Position numbers and translations under genes: made by a program. From Gammaproteobacteria bacterium (GTDB lineage: Bacteria > Pseudomonadota > Gammaproteobacteria > Ga0077536), in NCBI GenBank assembly GCA_016191285.1, contig JACPPA010000021.1, positions 78,473-142,472 on the forward strand: a stretch of 64,000 nucleotides of DNA. The letters run 5' to 3'. The notes under the pieces were generated by a model. That model had not been told where the DNA came from and searched no databases. It worked only from the letters and a program-made list of their open reading frames with translations. The stretch's first letter is position 1. The number at the start of each line of letters is the position of its first letter. Positions 9,165-17,681 of this stretch are shown piece after piece.

Positions 9165-9228
9165 GGGTAGGGCAAGCGAGGTCGCATTGGCATGCCTGCT
9201 GCAAGCTGCTGGATGGTGCTGACGTTTG

Positions 9229-9444
9229 ATGAACTTCCGTATCACCGACAGCCTCGTTCGTCTGACCGGCGAAGAGCTGAAAGCCGTCAAGACCACCGCC
9301 TTCGACTTACAGATCAAGCCGGTGAATCCGGGGATGAGCTTTCACAAGCTCGATAAGGCAAAGGACAGGAATTTCTGGTCGGTGCGCGTCAACAGCGACA
9401 TCCGGTTGATCGTCCACAAGACACCGGAAAGCTTGTTGCTATAG
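9229..9444 (+). pseudogene. Truncated N-terminal RelE-like domain of a UvrD-type helicase
   Basis: 71-aa ORF that is a diverged copy of the first ~75 residues of the helicase at 13350-15428 (shared NPGMSFHKL, VNSDIRLIVHKT, ESLLL). Similarity stops abruptly at ESLLL, where this copy ends in TAG while the full gene continues CYVEHHDKAY. Many silent differences show it is an independent homologue and not a fresh duplication. It probably marks where a second RelE-helicase gene was cut by recombination. Whether the fragment is still translated as a RelE-like peptide is unknown. Confidence 0.7.
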
Positions 9445-9501
9445 GAAATCAACGCCAGTTTCATCTCTTGTTTGCGAAAAAATGTGCTATGCCAAGCGAC
9501 C

Positions 9502-10245
9502 ATGCATGACGATCTCGAATTGCGACTTCCCGAGATGCCCGCGTTTCTCGAAGAGGTCAATCTGCCGCAAGCCTTGGCGCTCCGCTTGGCTGGACAGACC
9601 GTAAAGGTTCGGGTCCTCCCCGAAGAGCAGGCATCCGCGCGTCAGCTTGAAGTCCCGGACGATTACCCCGTCATCGTCAAACCGGACGGCACGATCTGGA
9701 ACGACTTTCGGCCCGTACGGATCCTTTTGCGCAGTGACGACGGTGGAACGTGGCGCCTTCCGCGCCACTGGTTGTACCAGCCGCCACAGTCGTTGGCCAT
9801 TCACAACCCGCTGAGCCGAGGGTTAGCCTGGGTTGAAGAGCTGAATCTCCCCCACGCCTGGGATCTGTTAGAGGTCAATATTCCCGCGCGCGTGGCGGCC
9901 CAATGCAGTGGCGCGATCACTCAAGTGGTCGTAAAAGCTGCGATGGCCGGTCCCGTGGAAGTGTGCTGGCGAGATCCTACAGAGGTGATGTGGCGCATTC
10001 CCGCAAGCTGGCGTCGTCGCCGCATTCAGTTACCGGATGTGACAGTTCTGATGGAGCAGGGCGTGCCGGATTCCGTCGCGCAGACCTTTGCGCACCGGAT
10101 CGTGTCCGTCAACTATCATCCAGGCTCATTGTGCTGCCTTGCCGAGCATTTCCGCTTTCGCGATGATGACGGTGGCAAATGGCCAGTCCGGATCGCGGAT
10201 TGCACGGTCGTTGGCTTCGGGAACGGGCCTGAGCACAGCGCTTGA
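9502..10245 (+). CDS. Orphan protein with repeated W-R-(L/I)-P motifs
   Basis: Unrecognised protein of 247 aa from the ATG at 9502 (a TTG at 9472 would add 10 residues). It contains internal sequence repeats: DDGGTWRLPRHWL near residue 80, EVMWRIPASW near 160 and DDDGGKWPVRIADC near 223, each at the end of a beta-rich stretch rich in valine and proline. This suggests three small beta-barrel (SH3-like) repeats. No signal peptide or membrane segment is visible. It is flanked by a truncated helicase fragment upstream and a Mod 3' relic downstream, so it sits on a recombination patchwork. Function unknown. Confidence 0.5.
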   Translation: MHDDLELRLPEMPAFLEEVNLPQALALRLAGQTVKVRVLPEEQASARQLEVPDDYPVIVKPDGTIWNDFRPVRILLRSDDGGTWRLPRHWLYQPPQSLAIHNPLSRGLAWVEELNLPHAWDLLEVNIPARVAAQCSGAITQVVVKAAMAGPVEVCWRDPTEVMWRIPASWRRRRIQLPDVTVLMEQGVPDSVAQTFAHRIVSVNYHPGSLCCLAEHFRFRDDDGGKWPVRIADCTVVGFGNGPEHSA

Positions 10246-10276
10246 TGTTCGATTGCAGTCGCCGGAGTCTATTTTT

Positions 10277-10309
10277 AGCCTAGGGGATGAAGTGACGAAA
10301 GTATTTTAA
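10277..10309 (+). pseudogene. 3'-end relic of a second Type III mod gene
   Basis: Eleven codons ending in TAA read SLGDEVTKVF, matching the very C-terminus of Mod at 6144 (HLGDEVMKVF). The match is short, but it is in frame with a stop and at the expected terminus. It suggests that another mod gene once ended here and was replaced by the orphan gene upstream. Confidence 0.4.
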
Positions 10310-10367
10310 GATCAAATAACCATGTTGATGTCTTACGTTTAGTTGCAAACGAAGAGTTACGCCCACC

Positions 10368-10832
10368 ATGAATTTCGACGCACTAACTGACGCAGAAATT
10401 GATCAGCTCATTAAATTGAGAAAGCGGGTTACCAATCCGAGTGTTCGTTGGGTTACAAAGCCTGGTCACAAGCAGCGTAACTTCAAACTTGAAGACGGTG
10501 ACTACTGGTTCGAACTCTATTTGCGCCAGAGCATTTACGACGACGCTGATTTCTCCTGCGGCTTGAAGGTAATTAAGCCCGATGGTCAACCACTAACGCT
10601 ACTGCGGTACAACGGTGCCGGACATGTCCACGGAGAGATCAAGTTTCAGTGTCACGCCCATACCGCGACGGAAAGTGCGATGCGAGGCGGTAAAAAGCCG
10701 GAATCCCACGCGGAAATCGCCACTAGGTATCGTACACTCGACGGCGCGCTATATTGCATAGTCAAGGACGCGCATATCGACGGACTGCCGAACCTAACCC
10801 TGGGCGAACCGGATTTATTTTCCAGTCCATAG
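10368..10832 (+). CDS. Hypothetical protein, first gene of a six-gene accessory operon
   Basis: 154-aa soluble protein that I do not recognise with certainty. The N-terminus is helical (LTDAEIDQLIKLRKRV), followed by a beta-rich middle (YWFELYLRQS, FSCGLKVIKPDG, LLRYNGAGHVHG) and a His/Ala/Glu-rich segment. A homologous small gene is, as far as I recall, often found next to DUF1828 proteins, as here (13-bp gap to the next gene). That pairing suggests they act together, possibly as a toxin-antitoxin or phage-defence pair, but nothing in the sequence shows catalysis. Confidence 0.6.
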   Translation: MNFDALTDAEIDQLIKLRKRVTNPSVRWVTKPGHKQRNFKLEDGDYWFELYLRQSIYDDADFSCGLKVIKPDGQPLTLLRYNGAGHVHGEIKFQCHAHTATESAMRGGKKPESHAEIATRYRTLDGALYCIVKDAHIDGLPNLTLGEPDLFSSP

Positions 10833-10845
10833 ACGGAGTCGCGCC

Positions 10846-11628
10846 ATGCTAGAGACACTGGACAATCAACAGCTTTGCGAACAGCTCTGTGCGCAGGTCA
10901 CCCTCCGACGACGCGAGAATGGGATGATAATGTTGGAGACACCGTTCAGCTTTCCAGACGGCGACCAATACTCCCTTTATTTGACTGAGACGAGAACCGG
11001 TGGCGTGCGCATTAGCGATGGCGGCCACACGTTGCTGCACCTGAGCTATGAGAATGATATCGATAAGCTATTTTCAGGTACACGCTCGGTATTGTTTGAA
11101 AGGATTATTGCGGAGCAGGGAGTCTATTTTGATCAAGAGACAGGGCAGTTCTTTACCGAATCCGCGATCGTCGATCTGGCGCGCGCAACGTTTCGGCTTG
11201 GACAGGCACTAACTTCTGTTTACGACTTAACGTTCCTAAATCGTTCGCGAGTGGCATCGACGTTTTACGATGACTTATACGAACAAATCCTCGACGTAGT
11301 GTCATCGGAAAAAGTTCATCGGTCTTTTGAAATCCCTGGGCTGGCTAATGCGGAATACTACCAAGTTGATTTTTGTATCGATGGCAAGAATAGCGTGCCG
11401 TTGTTTCTGATTGGCATTCCGAATCAGGACAAGGCTCGGTTGGCCACGATCTTCTTGGAGTATTACCATCGGAACAAAATTGAATTTGAGTCGTTATTGG
11501 TCTTTGAAAATCAACAGGAAATGCCGCGCGCCGATCTAGCACGCCTTTCTAATATTGGTGGCGAAATGATCGCATCGCTAAACGCCGAAGATGATTTTCG
11601 AAGAAAGCTTTTGAAAAAGGCCGCGTAA
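10846..11628 (+). CDS. DUF1828-like protein
   Basis: 260-aa protein. The N-terminal ~100 residues fit DUF1828: an ETPFSFPDGDQYSLYL strand followed by VRISDGGHTLLHL. The remainder (EIPGLANAEYYQVDFCIDG..., LFLIGIPNQDKARLATIFLE) resembles the DUF1829-like C-terminal half that accompanies it. No catalytic motif is known for this family. It lies 13 bp after the small hypothetical and 19 bp before the TIGR04255-like gene, within one transcription unit. Function unknown; location in a defence island suggests a role in biological conflict. Confidence 0.65.
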   Translation: MLETLDNQQLCEQLCAQVTLRRRENGMIMLETPFSFPDGDQYSLYLTETRTGGVRISDGGHTLLHLSYENDIDKLFSGTRSVLFERIIAEQGVYFDQETGQFFTESAIVDLARATFRLGQALTSVYDLTFLNRSRVASTFYDDLYEQILDVVSSEKVHRSFEIPGLANAEYYQVDFCIDGKNSVPLFLIGIPNQDKARLATIFLEYYHRNKIEFESLLVFENQQEMPRADLARLSNIGGEMIASLNAEDDFRRKLLKKAA

Positions 11629-11647
11629 CGCCGCGCGATCGAATTTA

Positions 11648-12397
11648 ATGGCTAGACAACGTCATCTACCGCACGCGCCGATCACGGAAGCATTGATCGA
11701 TCTTCATATATCTGCCCGAGAGGGCCTTACAGTCGAAGGACTGAGCAATTCAATCGCGCCAATGGACTTCGACTACTACGTAAAGGGTCCAATCTCTGAA
11801 GGAACATTCAGGTTCATGCTTCCGGCAGATGGGCAACGGCCGGAAACGACGGCTGCGGCTGCTCAGATAGGATTGCGCTTTCACTCAAGCGATGAAAAAT
11901 ACGTTGCGCAGTGTCGGCTTTCCGAGTTTACATTAAGTCGGTTACCGCCGTACGAGGATTGGGCGACGCTTTTGATGGAGACGAGCCGGATCTGGAGCCT
12001 ATACGTAGAACGTCTTACACCCCAGCGAGTCACCAGAGTGGCTACTCGCTTCATCAACAATTTGCGTCTTCCATTGGAGACTGGAGCGTCCTTTCAGACG
12101 TACTTGCAAAAGCTAGTGGATGTACCGGAAGAGGCGCCGCAAGCTGTCGAGGTGTTTTTCCAGCGGTTTCAACTAGTCGACGCGCCGAGTGGTGCGCGCG
12201 TTATCCTGACCGTGGCTTTCGAAGGGATGGCGGCGGACGGCACCGCGCCGGTGATTTTGGATGTGGACGCGTTCATGTCGACCAATTTGGACCCGACGGA
12301 TCCAGAACTGTGGAATATTCTTGAACGCTTACGTGAACTAAAGAATCGCAGCTTTTTCGGAACCATTACCGAACGCGCAGCGGGGTTGTACAAATGA
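11648..12397 (+). CDS. TIGR04255-like family protein
   Basis: 249-aa protein opening with HLPHAPITEALIDLHI, the APIxEAlxD start of the sporadically distributed TIGR04255 family. Other family-like segments are RVTRVATRFINNLRLP and VILDVDAFMSTN. No enzyme motif is apparent. It overlaps the next gene by 4 bp (ATGA), and the same partner type commonly follows TIGR04255 genes. Molecular function has not, to my knowledge, been described. It is the most recognisable member of the accessory operon. Confidence 0.7.
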   Translation: MARQRHLPHAPITEALIDLHISAREGLTVEGLSNSIAPMDFDYYVKGPISEGTFRFMLPADGQRPETTAAAAQIGLRFHSSDEKYVAQCRLSEFTLSRLPPYEDWATLLMETSRIWSLYVERLTPQRVTRVATRFINNLRLPLETGASFQTYLQKLVDVPEEAPQAVEVFFQRFQLVDAPSGARVILTVAFEGMAADGTAPVILDVDAFMSTNLDPTDPELWNILERLRELKNRSFFGTITERAAGLYK

Positions 12398-12942
12398 GTT
12401 TTCCGATTGCGATGAGACGCCACCAATTCAGTGGATTCCATGACTATGAGCCTGTCAGCGCTGGCAGCCAAGCGGGCAGACACCAATGGGCCGACGAGAG
12501 AAATTACCTTCGAGGAAGCGCCTCAGACTGGCTTCCGACCGTCGACGCTGCGTTCCGTGGCATTCGCAGCGAATGCGGTAGGGCGAATTGGGATGGAGAG
12601 GATGCAGTTGCTATCACCAGCCAGGTGATTTCGACCACGAAGAAAGTTGTTGAGACCTTATACGCACTGCTTCCAACGGGAACACCAGCGCCGGATGTAA
12701 TCCCAGAATCGGACGGGGAAATCTGCATTAGTTGGTCGATCGATGTCGAGCGCGTGTTTTCACTCAGCGTTGGTGCGTACGGGAAGATCAATTTCGCTGG
12801 TCAGTTTGGTAAGGAGGGAAGCGTGCATGCCTGGCAACCCATTGCGACGTCAAATCCGATCGCACTTGAGGAATCTCTTCAAGATGTTGTCACGTACATG
12901 GCGAAGCTTTACCCGCCGGCTGCCGGCGGACGTGCGGCCTGA
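12394..12942 (+). CDS. Hypothetical protein coupled to the TIGR04255-like gene
   Basis: 182-aa protein. A central NWDGEDAVAITSQVI segment and a later PESDGEICISWSIDVERVFS strand pair (ending in LSVGAYGKINFAG) look like a conserved alpha/beta domain. The ATGA overlap with the preceding gene implies coupled translation, and its own 3' end overlaps the following gene by 59 bp. I recall the same kind of protein following TIGR04255 genes elsewhere, but no function is known. No signal peptide or membrane segment. Confidence 0.6.
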   Translation: MSFPIAMRRHQFSGFHDYEPVSAGSQAGRHQWADERNYLRGSASDWLPTVDAAFRGIRSECGRANWDGEDAVAITSQVISTTKKVVETLYALLPTGTPAPDVIPESDGEICISWSIDVERVFSLSVGAYGKINFAGQFGKEGSVHAWQPIATSNPIALEESLQDVVTYMAKLYPPAAGGRAA

Positions 12943-13345
12943 AGAAACGCTCAGCAGTTTCGTATTTCGACAGGATCAAGTCGATCGGAAAGCAAACACT
13001 ATTCGCCATACGCGACTCGTTCCACGTCGCAATCGCGAGAACCACCGTCTGGAAGTTTCTGTATGTCGCTCCAATGAATTGAGTGAGGAACAGATTTGGA
13101 CGCGCTGTTCGAATTATTTCGACCGTACCGCGCCGGACCCGGCCATAGGGCGAGGCGTGGGTCTCGCGTCAGCCGTGTATGCGGAGAAACTGGGCTTTGA
13201 CGCAGATGGCAAACCGTACCCGAAGCACGCCAATATCGTTGGCTGGCATGACGAAACTGGGAAGCCCGCTGACGAGTTGAAGCATTTTTGGATCGATCGG
13301 GCGCAGAGAATGGCTGCCCAGTTCTCTTATAGGCCGCGCCGATAA
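12884..13345 (+). CDS. Hypothetical protein, third member of the TIGR04255-like triad
   Basis: 153 aa from the ATG at 12884, the last reasonable start; an earlier start at 12743 would create 47 extra residues entirely inside the preceding gene. Recognisable blocks are PEETLSSFVFRQDQV, ENHRLEVSVCRSNELSEEQIW and KPYPKHANIVGW with well-spaced polar and aromatic residues. The protein is basic at the N-terminus. The stop codon lies 4 bp before the helicase ATG, so the two genes should be co-translated. Function unknown. Confidence 0.55.
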   Translation: MLSRTWRSFTRRLPADVRPEETLSSFVFRQDQVDRKANTIRHTRLVPRRNRENHRLEVSVCRSNELSEEQIWTRCSNYFDRTAPDPAIGRGVGLASAVYAEKLGFDADGKPYPKHANIVGWHDETGKPADELKHFWIDRAQRMAAQFSYRPRR

Positions 13346-13349
13346 ATCG

Positions 13350-15428
13350 ATGGACTTCCGCATCGCCGACACCTTCACCGACAGCCTCGCTCGCCTGTCT
13401 GGCGAAGAGCAGAAAGCAGTCAAGACTACGGCGTTCGACCTGCAGCTCAATCCGGTGAATCCGGGGATGAGCTTTCACAAGCTCGACCAGGCAAAAGACA
13501 AGAACTTCTGGTCAGCGCGCGTTAACAGCGACATCCGGCTGATTGTTCACAAGACGTCGGAAAGCTTATTGCTGTGCTATGTCGAGCATCACGACAAGGC
13601 GTATGCGTGGGCCGAGCGGCGCAAGCTCGAAACACATCCGAAGACCGGTGCCGCCCAGTTTGTGGAGATTCGGGAGCGCGTCGAGGAAATTGCGGCGCCG
13701 AAGTATGCGGAAATAGCGCAACCGCTGCCGTCTAAAAATCTCCTGTTCGCCCGGCATTCCGACGACGAGTTGTTGAGTTACGGCGTGCCACCGGAATGGC
13801 TCGCTGACGTGCACCGGGCGACCGAAGAAAGTCTGCTGGAGTTGGCCGATCACCTGCCCAGAGAGGCGGCGGAAGCCTTGCTCGAACTGGCCACGGGTGG
13901 ACAGCCGCAGGTCGCCTCGCCCACCGTCACCGGTGGCCCGGATCCGTTCGGCCACCCGGACGCACAGCGACGCTTCCGCGTTATTAGCGACGTTGAGGAA
14001 CTTGAGCGAGCGCTGGAATATCCGTGGGATAAGTGGACGATTTTTCTGCACCCGGCACAACGCGAATTGGTTGAGCGCGAGTACGCAGGGCCTGCGCGGG
14101 TCTCAGGCTCAGCGGGTACCGGCAAGACCATAGTCGCGCTACACCGCGCGGTGTTTCTGGCGCGCAAATATCCGGATTGCCGGGTGTTGCTGACTACCTT
14201 CTCCTGTACGTTGGCGAACGCGCTTCGAACAAAACTGCGGCGCTTGATAAGCAATGAGCCGCGTCTGGCGGAACGCCTCGAAGTCCACGCCATAAGCGCG
14301 ATTGGCGAGCGCCTTTTTGAACGTCAGATTGGCCGCTCACACGTTGCTTCGCAAGATGTGATTCGACGTTTCGTCGCCGAGGCTGCCGGTGCCGTCGCGG
14401 GTCAGAAGTTCAGCATGGGTTTCTTGCTGACGGAGTGGGAGGAACTGATTGACGCCTGGCAACTGGATAGCTGGGAGTCCTACCGGGACGTCAAGCGTCT
14501 TGGCCGAAAGATCCGTCTGCCGGAGGCGCAGCGCGCCGCAATTTGGGCGGTATTCGAAGCCGTTCGGTCCCGCTTGAAGGAGGAAGGCCTAATTACCCGT
14601 GCATCGATGTTCAGTCAGCTCGCGCGTGATTTGGCGAGTCGCAAGCAGCCGCCCTTTGAGTTCGCGGTGGTCGATGAATCGCAGGACCTCAGCCCACCGC
14701 AGTTGCGGTTTCTTGCCGCGTTGGGCGCGGATCGTCCGAATGCGCTTTTCTTTGCGGGCGATCTGGGGCAGCGGGTCTTCCAGCAGCCGTTCTCGTGGAA
14801 ATCGCTCGGCGTCGACATTCGGGGTCGCGCCCGAACGCTGCATATCAACTACCGCACATCGCACCAGATCCGAAGCCAAGCCGATCGGTTACTGGATCAT
14901 GAAGTATCCGACGTCGACGGCAACACGGAGGCACGGCGCGGAACCGTGTCGGTCTTCAACGGGCCGGCGCCTGCAGTGAGAATGTTCCCTACCCAAGAGG
15001 AGGAGATTGGCGCCGTCGGCGATTGGATTAAAGATTGCGCCAAAAGAGATGTCGCTCCGCACGAAATTGGCGTGTTCGTCCGCTCAGAGAAAGAACTAGA
15101 CCGCGCTCGCGAGGCGGTCACCCTGGCGGGATTGCCATACAAGGTGTTGGATGCGCAGGTCGAGACCAGCCACGGCCACGTCTCCGTCAGCACGATGCAT
15201 CTGGCTAAGGGCTTGGAGTTTCGGGCCGTGGCGGTGATGGCCTGCGACGACGAGATCATTCCGCTGCAAGCGCGCATCGAGCGCGTCACCGACGACAGCG
15301 ATCTCGAAGAGGTCTACAACACCGAGCGCCATCTCCTGTACGTGGCGTGCACGCGGGCGCGAGATCACTTGATCGTCACGAGTGTGGAGCCGGCGTCGGA
15401 ATTCCTCGACGATTTGCGGGCGGAGTGA
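13350..15428 (+). CDS. RelE-like/UvrD superfamily 1 helicase fusion
   Basis: 692-aa protein. Residues about 1-100 resemble a RelE/ParE-type fold (NPGMSFHKLD, NSDIRLIVHKT, YCYVEHHDKAYAWAERR type blocks); residues 240 onward form an SF1 UvrD-like helicase with Walker A GSAGTGKT (about 253-260), DESQD motif II (about 440), a GDLGQRVF segment and the motif VI-like LYVACTRARDHL. It presumably unwinds or translocates on DNA with ATP. It closes the accessory operon, 4 bp after the previous gene. Its 5' end is duplicated, diverged and truncated at 9229-9444. A defence role is inferred from context. Confidence 0.8.
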   Translation: MDFRIADTFTDSLARLSGEEQKAVKTTAFDLQLNPVNPGMSFHKLDQAKDKNFWSARVNSDIRLIVHKTSESLLLCYVEHHDKAYAWAERRKLETHPKTGAAQFVEIRERVEEIAAPKYAEIAQPLPSKNLLFARHSDDELLSYGVPPEWLADVHRATEESLLELADHLPREAAEALLELATGGQPQVASPTVTGGPDPFGHPDAQRRFRVISDVEELERALEYPWDKWTIFLHPAQRELVEREYAGPARVSGSAGTGKTIVALHRAVFLARKYPDCRVLLTTFSCTLANALRTKLRRLISNEPRLAERLEVHAISAIGERLFERQIGRSHVASQDVIRRFVAEAAGAVAGQKFSMGFLLTEWEELIDAWQLDSWESYRDVKRLGRKIRLPEAQRAAIWAVFEAVRSRLKEEGLITRASMFSQLARDLASRKQPPFEFAVVDESQDLSPPQLRFLAALGADRPNALFFAGDLGQRVFQQPFSWKSLGVDIRGRARTLHINYRTSHQIRSQADRLLDHEVSDVDGNTEARRGTVSVFNGPAPAVRMFPTQEEEIGAVGDWIKDCAKRDVAPHEIGVFVRSEKELDRAREAVTLAGLPYKVLDAQVETSHGHVSVSTMHLAKGLEFRAVAVMACDDEIIPLQARIERVTDDSDLEEVYNTERHLLYVACTRARDHLIVTSVEPASEFLDDLRAE

Positions 15429-15654
15429 GCGCCGGGGCTGGGTGAGACGAACCGACGGCTGGGCATCTCGCACTCCCACGGCGGGCCTCGTCAGCGGTGC
15501 TGCGACGAAAAAGCGCGCGCGTATTCGGTGCGATTTCTCCTGCCGCGATCTCAATCACCTGAGGTGCTGTTGCCATGGTCGTATCCCTCCACTCGCTGGT
15601 TCGAAAACACCGTCATCCGAGCATGCCCTATTGAGGTTTTCGTTTGCGTACTGC

Positions 15655-17658
15655 TCACCAAATCCGTAGGACGGATATCCCCCGAACTTTTTGCTTAACG
15701 ACCGATAAATGCTGGTTCCGCAAATCCCGTTCAAGGCGTTCCAACGGCGTAACGAAATCGGACGCGGTAGTGACCAGCATTATCTTCCTCACGGGATGAT
15801 CCAGGCGCTCAATCGTCACCATGCCATGCCAGAGTGGACGGGATTTCCGACCTGCGTCGGTATCGATCACTTCACCCACGACCCAGAGTCGAACCGCAAA
15901 CCGTTCCCGCAGATTGAGCACTCGGACGAATGTCAATGTTTGCGCTTCGCCATGATCAAACTTCGGCAGTACCGGCAGTTCCGCGATAGGCGTCTTGGCC
16001 AACATCCAGAGCGACGCTGTTTTTAAAGTCCAGGTGGGTGGGACGTGCCATCCCGACACAGCAAGCGTCTCGGAAATCCGCGCGGCCGTTCCAATCCACT
16101 GCACCGAAAACGGTTCTTCGTATTCGCCGTCGAGTTCGGAACGGGCCAACGATAAACTACGCCAACCCCCTGCGTTCCAATCGGCCAGCAATATAGTCTC
16201 CACTTTTGGCCGATAAGCATAACGCTCGAGGTCAGCACTGCGATGCCCTCTGACGTATACGGCGGCTACCAGCGCGAGCGTTGCCGAAACCATCAACAAC
16301 AGCGGGAATACGGATAATTTTTCAGTTTGCACGTGGTGCGTGTAAGCGATACTCAGGAGCGCAATCCAGGCAACGCCCAAGGCCAGGCTGCCGAGTACGT
16401 CCGAAAACCAGTGAACACCCAAATAGACACGTGAGAATGCGATCAGAAGGATCGCCACGGCTGCGACCAAAATCACGGCGATCTTTGTTCCAACGGGCTG
16501 TGCGCGAGCCAGCAGAAAGGCCATGAAACCGTAAACCACAATGCTCAAAGTCGTATGGCCGCTCGGAAATGAAAATTGTTCGATCCCCGTGTAAATGTTG
16601 TTTGGGCGCGTCCTGCGCAAGAGGTATTTCAATACCGAAACGAGAATCTCGGCAAAGCCGGCGGCCGCCAACCAATAGCCCAACGTGCGCCAATAGCGTT
16701 TGAAGCTGAGCCACGACGACACCACTACAACGACTGGAAGCGTACCGGCGACGCCGCCCATCTCGGTGATGGCAACCATAACGTTGTCTACCCACGCGGT
16801 TCTTAGGCCTTGTAACACGCTGTAAACCGTGCGGTCGAATTGAACCAGCCGGTCGCCAGAAACGACATCTTCCAAAATGCCCAAAAATAACCAAGCGCTG
16901 CCGATCAGCAACACGGCGGCAGTCAGAAGCGCAGCCGATTCGGCTCGCGCGGGATCGAACAGCGAAAGCACGACGCGCGCGAACGGTCCCGATTTGCCGC
17001 GCGCGAACTCCACCGTCCGATCGCGCAGGGTAATGAGTCGCGGCCAGCCGTGAGTGAGCGCGAATCGCACGAGCTTCGTCATCGCCCACAACACGATGAC
17101 AGTCGCCACCAGCAAGACGACCAGTCGCGAGCTCACGGCGCCCGCCAGTTGCAGCGAAGTGCCGAACAGCATGCCGGGCAGAATATGCGCGGCAGCCCAC
17201 GCCACTGCCGAAAGGATATTCATGAGGTAGAACTGCCCGGCCGGCATGTTGGACATCCCGGCCACCACCGGGACGATGGCCCGTAGCGGCCCGAGGAAGC
17301 GACCGAGAAACACGCTCTTGCCGCCGTTTTTGGCGAAATACGCTTGCCCGCGATCGAACAATCCCGGGTAGGTTTTCATCGGCCAAATGGCGCGAATTCT
17401 GTCGTGATAGCGCTGCCCGAGCCAGTAGCTGCTGCTGTCTCCCAGAATCGCGCCGATAACGGCGGCAACCACTGCTGACCATGGATCAAGGGCCTTGAGA
17501 CCGATCAGCACGCCACCGACGAAGACGATCGAGCTGCCCGGAATGACGGTACCGATGACAGCTAGCGCCTCGAGCAAAGACGCGGCGAAAATTGCGCCGA
17601 GCGCGAGCTGCGGATGGGCCGAAAAGAAGGCGATCAGCGATTGCAGATGCGATTCCAA
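15655..17658 (-). CDS. DedA-PAP2-LssY multidomain membrane protein
   Basis: 667-aa inner-membrane protein. Residues 1-200 are a DedA/SNARE-associated domain (FLGRFLGPLRAIVPVVAG) with several membrane helices. Residues about 240-440 are a PAP2-type phosphatase with KYLLRRTRP, SFPSGHTT (about 362-370) and SRVYLGVHWFSD, all three catalytic motifs intact. The last ~200 residues are a soluble LssY-type domain. It probably transports and dephosphorylates undecaprenyl or other lipid phosphates. The start is a TTG at 17658 with GAGGG upstream; no ATG or GTG is available before the preceding in-frame stop. It converges with the helicase gene; the 226 bp between them hold nothing I can identify. Confidence 0.85.
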   Translation of the reverse strand: MESHLQSLIAFFSAHPQLALGAIFAASLLEALAVIGTVIPGSSIVFVGGVLIGLKALDPWSAVVAAVIGAILGDSSSYWLGQRYHDRIRAIWPMKTYPGLFDRGQAYFAKNGGKSVFLGRFLGPLRAIVPVVAGMSNMPAGQFYLMNILSAVAWAAAHILPGMLFGTSLQLAGAVSSRLVVLLVATVIVLWAMTKLVRFALTHGWPRLITLRDRTVEFARGKSGPFARVVLSLFDPARAESAALLTAAVLLIGSAWLFLGILEDVVSGDRLVQFDRTVYSVLQGLRTAWVDNVMVAITEMGGVAGTLPVVVVVSSWLSFKRYWRTLGYWLAAAGFAEILVSVLKYLLRRTRPNNIYTGIEQFSFPSGHTTLSIVVYGFMAFLLARAQPVGTKIAVILVAAVAILLIAFSRVYLGVHWFSDVLGSLALGVAWIALLSIAYTHHVQTEKLSVFPLLLMVSATLALVAAVYVRGHRSADLERYAYRPKVETILLADWNAGGWRSLSLARSELDGEYEEPFSVQWIGTAARISETLAVSGWHVPPTWTLKTASLWMLAKTPIAELPVLPKFDHGEAQTLTFVRVLNLRERFAVRLWVVGEVIDTDAGRKSRPLWHGMVTIERLDHPVRKIMLVTTASDFVTPLERLERDLRNQHLSVVKQKVRGISVLRIW

Positions 17659-17681
17659 AAAACGCCCTCGACGGGTTCGGG

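Noticed and set aside
12743-12883. Longer N-terminus for the third protein of the TIGR04255-like triad
   Set aside because: It would lie wholly inside the preceding gene, and the family-like blocks begin after 12884.
15429-15654. Possible small gene or remnant between the helicase and LssY genes
   Set aside because: Short frames on both strands show no recognisable similarity, RBS or repeat; treated as a convergent intergenic region.
16322-17482. Long minus-strand frame inside the DedA-PAP2-LssY gene
   Set aside because: It lies in a shifted frame of a gene with intact PAP2 motifs, its predicted protein is Arg/Gly-rich and shows no domain; it is a GC-driven shadow.
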